Assembly (NCBI GenBank): GCA_023459495.1
Contig: JAEWTL010000074.1
Location: forward strand, 1 to 64,000
Length of the DNA stretch: 64,000 bases
Reading direction: 5' to 3'
Source: Bacillota bacterium
GTDB taxonomy: Bacteria > Bacillota > Clostridia > Christensenellales > SZUA-584
Positions 16,866 through 26,156 of this stretch are shown here, piece after piece (within the stretch, counting starts at the first letter, position 1; each line of letters opens with the position of its first letter). The notes beneath the pieces were generated by a model. That model ran no database searches and was not told the DNA's origin. It saw nothing but the letters and a program-made list of their open reading frames with translations. The translations under genes and the position numbers were made by a program.

Positions 16866-18221
16866 TTACATCGCGTCCGCGTCGCTGTGGTAATCCAGCT
16901 CTCGGAACTGCGTTTCGCCTGCGGCCCAGCCCACGTTGACGCTGCCGGTAGGTCCGCTGCGCTGCTTGGCCACGATGATCTGCGATACTGCGTCGGCATC
17001 CGGGTTGTAGTAGTTATCCCGGTGGATAAACAGCACCACGTCCGCGTCCTGCTCAATACTGCCCGATTCGCGCAGGTCGGAGAGCATCGGTTTCTTGTCG
17101 TCACGTTTCTCGCTCGCACGGGAGAGCTGCGAAAGCACCATTACCGGCACGCCGATCTCCTTGGCCATAATTTTAAGGCTGCGCGTCATGCCCGAAATTT
17201 CCTGCTGGCGGTTCTCGCGCCGCTCTTTGCCGGTCATAAGCTGCAGGTAGTCGATGATGACCAGTCCAAGGTTCTTTTCCTGCTTGAGCCTGCGGGCCTT
17301 GGCGAGCATCTCCATGACCGTGATCGTGGGGGAGTCGTCGATGTACAGCGGCGTTCTTTCCAGAACGCTCACCGCATCGGCGAGGTTATCGAGATCCTGA
17401 TTGGAGAGGTTGCCCTTGCGGGTTTTCTGGTTGTCCACATGTGCTTCACTGCACAGCATGCGCACCGCCAGCTGCTCTCTGGACATTTCCAGAGAGAATA
17501 TCGCTACCGGAGTATCTTCCTTCACGGCGATGTGCTGGGCAATGTTTAACGCAAAGCTCGTTTTGCCCATGCCGGGACGGCCCGCGACTACGATGAGCTG
17601 TCCGCCCTGCAGACCGGAGAGCATGGTATCGAGGAGGGAGAAACCCGTCGGGAGACCGAGCATACCACGGTCGTTCTTCATCGCGTCGCCAATGAGCTTA
17701 TAGCCCTCCAGCAGCGCGCCTTTGATATGCTCCAGCGAGTCGCGGCGACGCTTGACGGCGATCTCGTAGATGAGGTCGCCAGCGCGGTTGACGATCGACT
17801 CGGCTGAATCGCTGGATTCCACCGCAGAACGGGCGATCTCATTGCCCGCGGCGATCAGCGCACGCAGCACCGACTTCTTCTCTACGATTTCGATGTAATG
17901 ATTGATGTTGGACGCGCTGGGAACGGCGGCGGCAAGGTCGGCCACGTAGATCGTGTCGTCCGCGCCGGTGAGCTGGCCCAAACGTTCCAGCCGGTCCACC
18001 ACCGTTACGGTGTCCACCGGTATACCCGACTCGGACAGTTCGCCCATCGCACCGAAAATCTGCCGGTTGCGCACGGAATAAAAGTCCTCAGGAATCAGGC
18101 GCTCCAGCGCGATGAATACAGCCTTGGGGTCAAGGAACATGCTGCCGAGCACGCTGCGTTCCGCCTCGTCATTATGGGGCGGTATATAGGCTAACGGCCT
18201 TTCCTTTTCCAAAGCGCTCAT
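16866..18221 (-). CDS. dnaB: Replicative DNA helicase DnaB
   Basis: 451 residues from ATG 18221, which has GGAGG upstream; a longer frame exists but overlaps rplI. The N-terminal helical domain begins with PHNDEAERSVLGSM. The RecA-like core has Walker A GRPGMGKTSFAL, the DnaB motif EMSREQLAVRMLC, and Walker B LVIIDYLQLM. There is no intein. It unwinds DNA at the fork as a hexamer. The gene follows rplI by 4 bp, the usual Firmicute order (called dnaC in Bacillus). Confidence 0.97.
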   Translation of the reverse strand: MSALEKERPLAYIPPHNDEAERSVLGSMFLDPKAVFIALERLIPEDFYSVRNRQIFGAMGELSESGIPVDTVTVVDRLERLGQLTGADDTIYVADLAAAVPSASNINHYIEIVEKKSVLRALIAAGNEIARSAVESSDSAESIVNRAGDLIYEIAVKRRRDSLEHIKGALLEGYKLIGDAMKNDRGMLGLPTGFSLLDTMLSGLQGGQLIVVAGRPGMGKTSFALNIAQHIAVKEDTPVAIFSLEMSREQLAVRMLCSEAHVDNQKTRKGNLSNQDLDNLADAVSVLERTPLYIDDSPTITVMEMLAKARRLKQEKNLGLVIIDYLQLMTGKERRENRQQEISGMTRSLKIMAKEIGVPVMVLSQLSRASEKRDDKKPMLSDLRESGSIEQDADVVLFIHRDNYYNPDADAVSQIIVAKQRSGPTGSVNVGWAAGETQFRELDYHSDADAM

Positions 18222-18225
18222 CGAA

Positions 18226-18678
18226 TTATTCCTCCGCAGCTTCCACAACTGCGGTGATGTCCGCTGCGATGCCCGCATGCAGCTTGATCTGCAGCTTGAA
18301 TTCGCCGAGCTCCTTTAAATTGTCCTCCATGACGATCTTCTTCTTTTCGATTTCGATGCCGTGCTGCGCCAGAATTGCCTCGGAAATTTCCTTGGCCGTG
18401 ACGGAGCCGAACAGCCGGCCATTCCCGCCCGATTTGGCCTTAATGACTACGCGCAGGCCGGAGATCTTCTTGGCCGCTTCTTCAGCAGAGAGCCGCTCCA
18501 GCAGACGGCGCTTCTCCAGCGCTTTCTGCTGCTGCTTGGCGATTTCTAAATTCTCGGTGGTCGCTTCCTTAGCCAGCTTCTGCGGGAACAGGAAGTTGCG
18601 CGCATAGCCGTCGCTCACATTGACGATATCGCCCGCAAAACCCCTTCCTTTTACATCTGCTGTTAAAATTACTTTCAT
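18226..18678 (-). CDS. rplI: 50S ribosomal protein bL9
   Basis: 150 residues from ATG 18678, the position matching the conserved start MKVILTADVKGRG; a frame extended by three residues is unlikely. The N-terminal 23S-binding domain includes VSDGYARNFLFP. A long connecting helix (about 45-75) and the C-terminal domain follow. It sits between gdpP (start overlaps the gdpP stop region) and dnaB, a conserved Firmicute arrangement. Confidence 0.98.
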   Translation of the reverse strand: MKVILTADVKGRGFAGDIVNVSDGYARNFLFPQKLAKEATTENLEIAKQQQKALEKRRLLERLSAEEAAKKISGLRVVIKAKSGGNGRLFGSVTAKEISEAILAQHGIEIEKKKIVMEDNLKELGEFKLQIKLHAGIAADITAVVEAAEE

Positions 18679-18679
18679 A

Positions 18680-20686
18680 TCAGTCATCCTCTCTTATCTG
18701 TTTTTTGATTGTTTTCTTCAGTAACGCGTACGCCGATTTCACGTCGGTGTCCTTCATCTTGACCGCCGCAATGGTCGCGTGGCCGCCGCCGCCCAGAGAT
18801 TCGAGCAGCAGCTGCACGTTTACGTCGCCAAGTGAGCGCCCGCTGATGATGACGCTGTCGCCCTCGCGGCAAACCACGAACGAAGCCGCGATACCGCGGA
18901 TGGTCAATAACTCGTCCGCCGCCTGCGCCGCAATGAGGGGCGCGCTTTCTGTGCCTTCGGGGCAAATTGCGATCGCGATGCCGCCCGGCAGCATCTCCGC
19001 GCTGCGCACCACGTCGGACTTGGCCGTGTAAGTTTTCAGGTCGTCCTGTACGAGCTGGCGGATACTGGTGGTGTCCGCGCCTAGCCGCCGCAGGAACGAG
19101 GCCGCTTCAAATGTGCGCACGCCCGTGTTGAACGAAAAGCCCTTGGTATCGATCGTGATGCCACACAGCAGGGCGTCAAGGTCCACAGACAGGGGCCGCA
19201 CATCGTTGCCGAAGTACTGCAAAATCTCCGTCACCAGCTCGCACGCCGAGGAGGCGTAGGGCTCGTGGTAGGTAAGTGCCGAGTTCGTTATGGCGTTCGT
19301 GCCACGCAGATGGTGGTCGATGACCACAATGGTGTCCGCGAGCCCGATCAGGTTCGGGGCCACGGTGAAATTGGCCAGCTGTGTATCCACGATGATGAGC
19401 ATGCTGGACGGCCCGATGCGCATGGCAGCCTCCGCGCCGGTGAGCACCGTGCTGGCATAGACGTCCACGGTAGCCACGCGTTCCATAAGGGATGCGATGG
19501 ACGGGTTGGGGTGATCCACCACCATGTACGCTTTTTTGCCGATGTGCCGCGCGCATGCGCACAGACCCAGGGACGCGCCGATGCAGTCGAGGTCCGGTAC
19601 CTCGTGGCCCATAATGAACACGTCGCTGCACTGTTCCATCAGGTTACGCAGCGCGTGGCTGGTCATGCGCGATTTCACCTTGCTGCGGTGATAAACGGTC
19701 TTGATTGCGCCGCCGAAGAATACGTACTGGTCGCCCTGCTTGATAACCGCCTGATCGCCGCCGCGCCCGAGCGCAAGCTCCAGCGCTTTGCCCGCGAATT
19801 CGGCGGACTGCTCCGGCGTCTCGCCCACGCCCACCGCAACGGACAGCGTGGGCGACAGCGGCGCCTTGATCTGGCGCACGTCGTCCAAAATGCGAAACTT
19901 GCTGGTACGCAGCGTGGATAAAAACCGGCGTTCGAACACGCAGGTATAGCGCCCCCGGTCCGTGCGCACAAACATGGCGGAAAGGCTTTTGGCCATGGCC
20001 GAGATACGCCGCTCCACAGAGGCGATCACCTCGGTCAGCTCGGTCTGCGACATATCGGCGGAAAGTTCCTCATAGTTGTCCACCTGAATGCTGCACACCA
20101 CGGGCAAAAAGCTCTGATAGAGCCGCTTGGCTTCCACGGTGGTTCCCACGTCGATCAGCCGGTAAAGCAGCATGTGCCCGTCGCGATAGGGCACCGTAAA
20201 AAGCTCCTTTTTATAAGCTCGGCCCCGGATGAGTATCTTTTTGTCCTTGTCCGGCACATTGATACCCGGAATCATGCGGGATATGTTGCGCATTGCGCCA
20301 AAGCCCGTGAGGCTGCGGAACGCGAGATTGCACCACTTAACGGCTCCGGTGGGGGTGGTCAGCGCAATGGGGATCGCCATGGTGTTGAGGTAGGTGGACA
20401 TGGCCTCCTCGTTTTCGAGCGTCTTCATCACGAGCTGCTGCCATTTCACCTTCTGGTAAATGCCAAATACGAGATACAGAATGGTGAGCGCGGCGGCCAG
20501 CAGCGTCACCGACAGTCCCCAGATAATATCGTGCAGGAAAGCCAACGCGATAGCAAGGAGCAGGGCGCAGCCAAAATAGATGAAATCCGTGGTAAAGATC
20601 CGGATCTTGCTGCTCAGAACTCCTCGCCTCCCTTCTCCTGACTGCGGCGGCGGAACTGCACGAGGTTTTCGAATATGCCAATCCAC
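18680..20686 (-). CDS. gdpP: Cyclic-di-AMP phosphodiesterase GdpP (YybT)
   Basis: Up to 668 residues. Two N-terminal helices are followed by a PAS-like domain, a degenerate GGDEF domain, and the DHH/DHHA1 catalytic part: HEVPDLDCIGASLG, the VIDHHLRG motif, and GGGGHATIAAV near the C-terminus. It cleaves c-di-AMP to pApA at the membrane. The start is uncertain: ATG 20686 overlaps the upstream gene by 73 bp, whereas CTG at 20617-20615 overlaps only the upstream stop and has GGGAGGCGAGG before it. CTG would be rare but is better placed. Confidence 0.93.
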   Translation of the reverse strand: MDWHIRKPRAVPPPQSGEGRRGVLSSKIRIFTTDFIYFGCALLLAIALAFLHDIIWGLSVTLLAAALTILYLVFGIYQKVKWQQLVMKTLENEEAMSTYLNTMAIPIALTTPTGAVKWCNLAFRSLTGFGAMRNISRMIPGINVPDKDKKILIRGRAYKKELFTVPYRDGHMLLYRLIDVGTTVEAKRLYQSFLPVVCSIQVDNYEELSADMSQTELTEVIASVERRISAMAKSLSAMFVRTDRGRYTCVFERRFLSTLRTSKFRILDDVRQIKAPLSPTLSVAVGVGETPEQSAEFAGKALELALGRGGDQAVIKQGDQYVFFGGAIKTVYHRSKVKSRMTSHALRNLMEQCSDVFIMGHEVPDLDCIGASLGLCACARHIGKKAYMVVDHPNPSIASLMERVATVDVYASTVLTGAEAAMRIGPSSMLIIVDTQLANFTVAPNLIGLADTIVVIDHHLRGTNAITNSALTYHEPYASSACELVTEILQYFGNDVRPLSVDLDALLCGITIDTKGFSFNTGVRTFEAASFLRRLGADTTSIRQLVQDDLKTYTAKSDVVRSAEMLPGGIAIAICPEGTESAPLIAAQAADELLTIRGIAASFVVCREGDSVIISGRSLGDVNVQLLLESLGGGGHATIAAVKMKDTDVKSAYALLKKTIKKQIREDD

Positions 20687-21615
20687 ATCAAGTAGGTGCC
20701 AAACAGCAGCACTGCGGCGACGTGGATGACGATGCGCAGACCTTTTCGCATATCCCGCATCTTAAACAGAAAATCAGACAGGCTCAGCGCCTGCACGGAG
20801 AACACAAACGCATATACGGATACCACCGTAGGGGTGAGCAGGCCGGTCGGGATGAGATCCAGACTTTCCGCAAGCAGCGCGCCCGCATACGAACCAACAA
20901 ACGCAAGCCAGAAGCCTTTGGGCAGTGCCCAGTCGCTGAACGCGGGGATGGCCGATACCTTCATACCGGCTTTTACCGCGCCACGCCGTGCAATCAAAAA
21001 GCACAGCAGGCCGGCCAGCAGCGACCAGATCAGTACAACGGCAACCAGCATTTCGTTGGCAGCCTCGCGGAGCATGGAGATCATTACGCTGATGGCCTGC
21101 GCACGCGGCGTCATCAGCAGCGCTTCCTGCGTGATAGCGCCGGTCTGAAGATCCATCATACGCACCGACTGATAAGCGAGCGTCACCTCGCTGTCGCTCA
21201 GCTGCCCAAACAGGGCGTTCGTGCTGTTTACGATATATTCCACGGGCGTTATGCCCTTCATCAGCCACATGAAGCCGAAAACCAGCGCGACACCAATCAG
21301 CGCCATTGTGGACGCGAAGATAACGCTGGTCGAGAAGCGACGCCTTTTGCGCACGGACCACGCGGCGGCCAGCGATACGGGCGCAGCTGCGAGGACCAGC
21401 GCAATCGCGGCGTTGGGACGGACCAGCACGACAGCGGCAATCGCCGCTACGCCGAGCGCTGCACCGGAAAAGCTGAACCGTCCTGCCATATACGCCAGCA
21501 CAAGCGGCAGCCCGGCAGCCAATACCGGCAGGTCCGCCGCAAAGACAGCCAGAACCGCGGTGATAACCGCAAAGCCCAGCAGTCCGCTAATACTTTTTCC
21601 TTTTGTCCTCTCCAA
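20614..21615 (-). CDS. DUF2232 (YybS-like) membrane protein
   Basis: 333 residues with about eight membrane helices, starting at a TTG codon with GAGGGG upstream. The DUF2232 family lies beside gdpP/rplI throughout Firmicutes. It resembles ECF-type S components and membrane scaffolds, but its function is not established. It overlaps the MazG-like gene by 29 bp and adjoins gdpP, so translation of all three is coupled. Confidence 0.8.
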   Translation of the reverse strand: MERTKGKSISGLLGFAVITAVLAVFAADLPVLAAGLPLVLAYMAGRFSFSGAALGVAAIAAVVLVRPNAAIALVLAAAPVSLAAAWSVRKRRRFSTSVIFASTMALIGVALVFGFMWLMKGITPVEYIVNSTNALFGQLSDSEVTLAYQSVRMMDLQTGAITQEALLMTPRAQAISVMISMLREAANEMLVAVVLIWSLLAGLLCFLIARRGAVKAGMKVSAIPAFSDWALPKGFWLAFVGSYAGALLAESLDLIPTGLLTPTVVSVYAFVFSVQALSLSDFLFKMRDMRKGLRIVIHVAAVLLFGTYLMWIGIFENLVQFRRRSQEKGGEEF

Positions 21616-21931
21616 AACCCCTCAAGTTCCCGCTTTCAAAATGTTTTTTCAGCGAAGTCAGATCACCGTAATCCGCTTCGAGCATATGTCCTTCTTTAAT
21701 GCCGTCCTCGATCTTGACCATCATGTCCGCGTCGATCTCGGCAAACGAGATGCCACAGCGCCGGGCAAGCATGTAGGACAGCAGTACCGTTCCGGCAAGT
21801 GCGTCCACGAGTTCTGCGCGTCCACTGGGGTTCAGCCCCGCGCGCAGCACATCCGCGGCTTCGCCAATGAGCTCCGACTTTAAAACCTCGATCATCTTTG
21901 CGTTGGAAACAACGCTGAGCGATTGATGCAT
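21587..21931 (-). CDS. MazG-like family protein
   Basis: 114 residues, all-alpha. The core LIGEAADVLRAGLNPSGRAE and ELVDALAGTVLLSYMLAR resemble the EExxE...ExxD layout of MazG-type nucleotide pyrophosphohydrolases, but the acidic metal ligands are partly replaced, so activity is doubtful. It is the first gene of the operon leading to DUF2232, gdpP, rplI and dnaB. Confidence 0.65.
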   Translation of the reverse strand: MHQSLSVVSNAKMIEVLKSELIGEAADVLRAGLNPSGRAELVDALAGTVLLSYMLARRCGISFAEIDADMMVKIEDGIKEGHMLEADYGDLTSLKKHFESGNLRGFGEDKRKKY

Positions 21932-22088
21932 CCTTCCACCTCATTTACGGATCCCCGAAAAGTCAGGCTTTCCGAAGGGTCGTTTAATATGCACCCAATC
22001 CCCTACGAGTGACTTTATTCTATCCGTAAAGCGCCAAATAGTCAAATGATAATAGACCTTGCAGTACGTGACCGCGCTGTAAAATAAA

Positions 22089-22116
22089 AGCCGCACGCGC
22101 AAGCAGCCGTGCGGCT
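22089..22116 (-). terminator. Terminator of spo0A
   Basis: Arms 22089-22097 and 22108-22116 (AGCCGCACG / CGTGCGGCT) form a 9-bp stem; on the minus strand a TTTTATTTT tail follows. It ends leftward transcription 13 bases after the spo0A stop. Confidence 0.85.
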
Positions 22117-22129
22117 CTCTTCGCGCTCT

Positions 22130-22903
22130 TTACGCGCTGCGATCCATGATAAGCTTGTCCGCCATCAGCGCGATAAATTCGCCGTTGGTGGGCTTGTCGT
22201 TATTGGTGTAGATGTTGTATCCTAAAAAGGCGTTGATATTCTCGATCTTGCCCCGCGACCACGCAACCTCGATGGCGTGGCGGATGGCGCGCTCCACCTT
22301 GCTCGCGCTGGTATCAAATGGCGCCGCGATGCCGGGATAAAGCTTCTTGGTAATCGAATTGATGAGATCAGGTTCTTTGACGACCATCTTGATCGCCTCG
22401 CGCAGGAAGTGATACCCTTTGATGTGCGCCGGAATACCGATCGAGAGGAATACCGCGGTGATCTTCTCGTCCAGCGTGCGGCTGCGCACAGGCGCGGCGG
22501 GCGCTTTGCGCGTCTGGATTACGCGCTGGCCGAACATATCCTGTAGGCGCTTGTATAATATGTCCTTGTTGAAAGGCTTGATCATGTAGTACTTTGCGCC
22601 AAGGTCGCACGCGAGCTTCACCATCTTTTCGTTGCCCACGGCGGAGACCACGATGGTGGAGGGCATCGTCTCAAATTCGGATGTGTTGAGCCGTTCCAGA
22701 AGCGACAGTCCGTCGGCCTCCGGCATGATCATGTCCACAATCAGCGCGTCGGGATTGACCTCCTTGATCATGGCCGCAGCCTCCAGCGGATTGCAGCAGG
22801 ACCCTACAACCTCCACGTCAGGTTTGGTGCTGAAGAATTTTGTCAGCATTTCGTTGAGCTGCAGATTGTCCTCGATGATGAGTAATCTAATTTTTTTGTC
22901 CAT
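22130..22903 (-). CDS. spo0A: Sporulation master regulator Spo0A
   Basis: 257 residues. The receiver domain has E11-D12, phospho-acceptor D57 (IVDMIMP), S87 and K109 (IKPF). The C-terminal DNA-binding domain carries the family-specific AHIKGYHFLREAIKMV and ASKVERAIRHAIEVAWSRG recognition region. It activates or represses entry into sporulation after phosphorylation. Its upstream region holds three 0A-box matches (see separate entry), implying autoregulation. This gene shows the organism can probably sporulate. Confidence 0.97.
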   Translation of the reverse strand: MDKKIRLLIIEDNLQLNEMLTKFFSTKPDVEVVGSCCNPLEAAAMIKEVNPDALIVDMIMPEADGLSLLERLNTSEFETMPSTIVVSAVGNEKMVKLACDLGAKYYMIKPFNKDILYKRLQDMFGQRVIQTRKAPAAPVRSRTLDEKITAVFLSIGIPAHIKGYHFLREAIKMVVKEPDLINSITKKLYPGIAAPFDTSASKVERAIRHAIEVAWSRGKIENINAFLGYNIYTNNDKPTNGEFIALMADKLIMDRSA

Positions 22904-22948
22904 AGCCTAGGCTCCTTTCGAGTTTTGTTATTAAATTGCCCAGACCCC

Positions 22949-22975
22949 TGCCGAAAGATGACGAATGGTGTCGAA
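22949..22975 (-). promoter_or_regulatory. Three phased 0A boxes in the spo0A leader
   Basis: TGCCGAA (22949-22955), TGACGAA (22959-22965) and TGTCGAA (22969-22975) each match the Spo0A box TGNCGAA and are spaced exactly 10 bp apart in the same orientation. They lie between the predicted transcription start and the spo0A start codon, pointing upstream. Confidence 0.75.
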
Positions 22976-23004
22976 AGATACCAAATTAACAAATATTTGT
23001 TTTA

Positions 23005-23033
23005 ATAGTAGCATGTCCGGGTACATTTGACAA
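23005..23033 (-). promoter_or_regulatory. Sigma-A promoter of spo0A
   Basis: On the minus strand TTGTCA (23033-23028), a 17-base spacer and TACTAT (23010-23005). Transcription would start near 22998, about 95 bases before the start codon. Confidence 0.65.
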
Positions 23034-23165
23034 TGGGGTATTTTTTGTCTAAGCGTATATTTTGCAAAAAAATATTCATTGCTCAGGAAATTCTAAATAT
23101 CCTCATAAATCGACAAGCCCACAGTTAGAGAAGCTCTTATTCAAGGCTTAGTGTTTCTGCCTGGA

Positions 23166-23206
23166 CGCAAACAGGCGCACCACATGGACTGGTGCGCCTG
23201 TTTGCG
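23166..23206. terminator. 17-bp perfect hairpin downstream of the SANT-like gene
   Basis: Arms 23166-23182 and 23190-23206 are exact reverse complements with a 7-base loop. It sits 43 bases after the stop of the leftward gene. No clear T run follows. The rest of 23034-23165 is AT-rich and shows no gene. Confidence 0.6.
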
Positions 23207-23248
23207 CTTGGTTGTTACCACAGGAAGCTTCTGCCCGATGGATGTGCC

Positions 23249-24106
23249 TTACAGTGCGTCCGCGCTGTGCGCCCCCAGAAGCTCTCCGAGACCTGCGAGG
23301 CTCTCGATATTCTTAAGCTCGGGTGACGCGTTCATCTTCATCAGCTGCTGATAAAGCGAAGCTGCCTTGACGCTGCGCTCCATCTCCTTCTTGAGTTTGG
23401 CGGAAAGGTCCCGCACGTTGGCGGAAAGCGCGGCGTTCTCCTTGCGGACGCTCTCGGTCTGTGCCTCTGCCCGCAGCAGCTCTTGCTCGGCCTCGGCCGA
23501 CGCGGCTGCCAGCGACGCGATCTTGGCCAAACCCTTGAAGAAGGCTTTTACGTCTACATCAGCGCTGGAAAGCGCACGTGCCACGCTCTCAGGGATGTAA
23601 CGGTTTTCGCGTACCGCGGTAGACTTTTGTGTCTCGTATGGGTTTAAGTATTTTTCCCCATCCTGCTCCATATCGGCCATGACCATCTCCACAAGCGACC
23701 GGGCACACTTGATGAGGCTCCGATACTTGTTCTGGTAGCGCAGCATCAGCGTCTTGTCTCCGCCCGCAAGCTTAAGGCTCGCCCCGCGGATGGATTCTCC
23801 CCGAGCACCTGCGGCCAGCAGCGTGCGCAGCAGCTCGTAGATCTCCTCGCGAGAGAACTGAATGAAAGTGGACGGCTTCTGCTCAATCTCTCCGGTTTCC
23901 TTTACCTTCATATAGTAATAGTTCCGGACGCTGTTGGGCTTACGGCCCGTCTGGCGCGCAACGGCTTCAAAAACGCGCTTTAACGGCGCGCCGATTTTCT
24001 GCGCCTTTTTGACTTCATCCCAAAGCAAAAGCTTCTCGTCGTCCTTCCAGCCCGTTCGCAGTGAGATCTCGAACTCAGGCAACCCTGCGGCGTTGTTCGT
24101 ATCCAT
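23249..24106 (-). CDS. SANT/Myb-like DNA-binding protein (RsfA-like)
   Basis: 285 residues. The N-terminal 55 residues form a SANT/Myb-type helix-turn-helix: GWKDDEKLLLWDEVKKAQ, then KRVFEAVARQTGRKPNSVRN and YYY. Firmicute proteins with this domain include the prespore regulator RsfA. A middle basic region is followed by a coiled coil (about 205-265). It lies next to spo0A, which is suggestive of a sporulation role but not proof. Confidence 0.65.
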   Translation of the reverse strand: MDTNNAAGLPEFEISLRTGWKDDEKLLLWDEVKKAQKIGAPLKRVFEAVARQTGRKPNSVRNYYYMKVKETGEIEQKPSTFIQFSREEIYELLRTLLAAGARGESIRGASLKLAGGDKTLMLRYQNKYRSLIKCARSLVEMVMADMEQDGEKYLNPYETQKSTAVRENRYIPESVARALSSADVDVKAFFKGLAKIASLAAASAEAEQELLRAEAQTESVRKENAALSANVRDLSAKLKKEMERSVKAASLYQQLMKMNASPELKNIESLAGLGELLGAHSADAL

Positions 24107-24333
24107 GTTTCCTACCCCTTATCAATGAATTTTGGTGTATATTATTCTCTTATACCAAACAGCTTATACCGTTTGTTTCCAATAAAATTGAAAAAGCAAA
24201 CGGGGTCGCCGCCTGCTTTTGTATGCCATGACAAAATTCATCCTTTCCGTATATAGGTATGCGCATACCCACACGGATAGAATTGCGTATCAGGGGGACA
24301 GACGCTGAATATATATAGCACGGGGGAGCGCAT

Positions 24334-25380
24334 ATGGACGATAACGCGATCAAACTGCTATACATCAATTCCGCGGTTCACGCACTGATCAGCATCAATC
24401 AGGTGCCGGCGGGCGAAACGGGCGCGGGTGCAATTACGCAGCCCGTGGGTGCGGGCGCATCCTTTTTTATCAGCATGCTGCCGCTGGAGAGCGAGCCGGG
24501 ATTCGTATATCTGCCGTATACGCGCCGCGTAAGCCTGTCTTCGGGCGCGGTGGACGCAGGCGACGGACTGGCCGAAATCTGCACCTGGCCGGAGAATATC
24601 GTGGAAGTCACGCTGAATCCGCTGGCGGTTTACCGCTACGAAGCGAAGGAGCTGTCCCCGTCCATCCTCTCACCCTACGATTTTTACCTTGGCGCGGAGC
24701 GTTATACGGCGTTTATCTACAACGAGGCGTATTCAAGCTTTGCGGTAGAGCATGCACAGACCGGCCGGGTCAAGTTTATTGCGCCGCTTCCCTTTGGCGT
24801 GGCGCAGGTGCAGGTGAACTTTGTAAAGATTGAAGAACATCCGTTGCTGCTCGCCTCAGGTATGACGACGGAAGGGCAGTCGTTCGTATACGCGGCGGAG
24901 CCTGTGCCCGCGTTTGCCACCGTGGCCTGCGAAACCTGCCTGAAACATAATGTGGAGCGCAGTGCGCTCACCGTCGTGCGGCAGGGCGCTTTTTATGAGG
25001 AGCGCATTCGCTTTGAGCGGAAAGGCGAGGGCATGCAGTGCACCGGAGTTGAAACCGGTTGGTTTTCCGGCACCGCACGAGAACCCGCTTCACCGCGTGA
25101 GGTGTGCGACGCGCTGGTTCAGGCCGTGGGGGCAGGCGCACGGGACGCCGCGATGCGCTGCCTGACGCCCTCTCTTGCCGAGGGCCTGAGCTTTGAGGAT
25201 CTTAAGGAGTTCTTCGGGGATTTTGTACAGTCCGCTCCGGCCATTTCACCTTCGTGCGGACAGAGTGGCTTTGCTTTAAAATATACCGCAGGCGCTCACC
25301 GTTTTACCGCTCGCGAATTCTGTATCGAAACGCGGATGGAAAAAGGCGCACTGCGCATCGATAACATCCGTGAACCGTAA
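24334..25380 (+). CDS. Hypothetical protein, unknown function
   Basis: 348 residues starting at ATG 24334 with GGGGGAGCG upstream. No signal peptide or membrane helix. The first 230 residues are beta-rich with frequent aromatic and glycine turns; the last 90 (from SPREVCDALVQAVGAGARDAAM) look like a mixed alpha/beta domain of the kind that follows in spore-coat or NTF2-like proteins. I recognise no family. It is monocistronic. Confidence 0.6.
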   Translation: MDDNAIKLLYINSAVHALISINQVPAGETGAGAITQPVGAGASFFISMLPLESEPGFVYLPYTRRVSLSSGAVDAGDGLAEICTWPENIVEVTLNPLAVYRYEAKELSPSILSPYDFYLGAERYTAFIYNEAYSSFAVEHAQTGRVKFIAPLPFGVAQVQVNFVKIEEHPLLLASGMTTEGQSFVYAAEPVPAFATVACETCLKHNVERSALTVVRQGAFYEERIRFERKGEGMQCTGVETGWFSGTAREPASPREVCDALVQAVGAGARDAAMRCLTPSLAEGLSFEDLKEFFGDFVQSAPAISPSCGQSGFALKYTAGAHRFTAREFCIETRMEKGALRIDNIREP

Positions 25381-25643
25381 ACCATACATCATATTTGCGG
25401 TAATACCGCAGTTCTTGGTTAACATAGCCTTTTAACGCGCTTTTCTTTCCTTTTTACGGCCATTTTGCCCCTGAACTGTAAAAAAGAATTGAAATTATTC
25501 ATGCGGGAGAAGTACACTGTATACGGAGGCGGACAAACATATTCATTGAATAGTATAAGGATGCTTTCCGTCGGCATTGCTTTACCCTTGATATATTTAA
25601 TTGCAGTAGCAATATATAATAATAAAACCAGGGGGTATTATGT
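25381..25643 (+). other. AT-rich intergenic region with likely promoter
   Basis: Nothing coding is convincing. TATAAT-like sequence (about 25614-25622) with TTGATA upstream precedes the zinc-ribbon gene, whose ribosome site AGGGGG is at 25630-25635. Confidence 0.4.
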
Positions 25644-26072
25644 ATGAATTGTCCGAATTGCGGTAACACCATCCCGGATGACAGCGGGTTCTGCACCTTC
25701 TGTGGCAAACCTGTGGCTCAGGCTTCGCCGCAAATGCAGTACGCGCCGCCGCCACCTCAATATGCACCGCCCCAGGTGCAATACGCGCCACCCCAAAATC
25801 CGTATATGCCGCCCCAGCCTCCGGTAAGGCCGGAGCCGGGATACAGGGACGGAACCGTTACGATGGGAGAGTGGTTTGGCTATCTGGTGCTGATGCTCAT
25901 CCCCATCTGCAACATTATCATGATGTTCATCTTCGCGTTTAACCCAAAGATTAAGCCCAGCAAGGCGAATCTGGCCAGACTCCAGCTGTTGCTCATCGCG
26001 ATCAGCATTGGCATCAGTCTGACGATTGGCTTGATCATACTTGCGACGACCGGCAGATTCTTTGGTTGGTAA
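25644..26072 (+). CDS. Zinc-ribbon, proline-rich membrane protein
   Basis: 142 residues. An N-terminal zinc ribbon (CPNC at 3-6 and CTFC at 17-20) is followed by a proline/glutamine/tyrosine-rich linker with repeated YAPPQ-type units (about 32-66), then two helices (about 76-98 and 111-135). Such zinc_ribbon_2 membrane proteins are common in Clostridia and of unknown function. A similar layout recurs at 41820-42311. Confidence 0.75.
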   Translation: MNCPNCGNTIPDDSGFCTFCGKPVAQASPQMQYAPPPPQYAPPQVQYAPPQNPYMPPQPPVRPEPGYRDGTVTMGEWFGYLVLMLIPICNIIMMFIFAFNPKIKPSKANLARLQLLLIAISIGISLTIGLIILATTGRFFGW

Positions 26073-26121
26073 TCTGTAAAGGAACGCCGGAAAACGGGAA
26101 CGTGCATAGTAACCGTACGGT

Positions 26122-26150
26122 TTGACGGATTGAAGCAAGGCGAATATAAT
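26122..26150 (+). promoter_or_regulatory. Sigma-A promoter of the methyltransferase leader
   Basis: TTGACG at 26122-26127, a 17-base spacer and consensus TATAAT at 26145-26150. The start would be near 26157, giving an untranslated leader of about 260 bases. Confidence 0.75.
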
Positions 26151-26156
26151 AATGGC

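Noticed and set aside
15806..17119. Leftward open frame of 437 codons over the serpin gene
   Set aside because: It is antisense to the serpin and dnaB genes, which are unmistakable; the composition is Arg/His-rich without domains.
16866..18221. Intein in DnaB
   Set aside because: The gene has normal length and an uninterrupted Walker A region.
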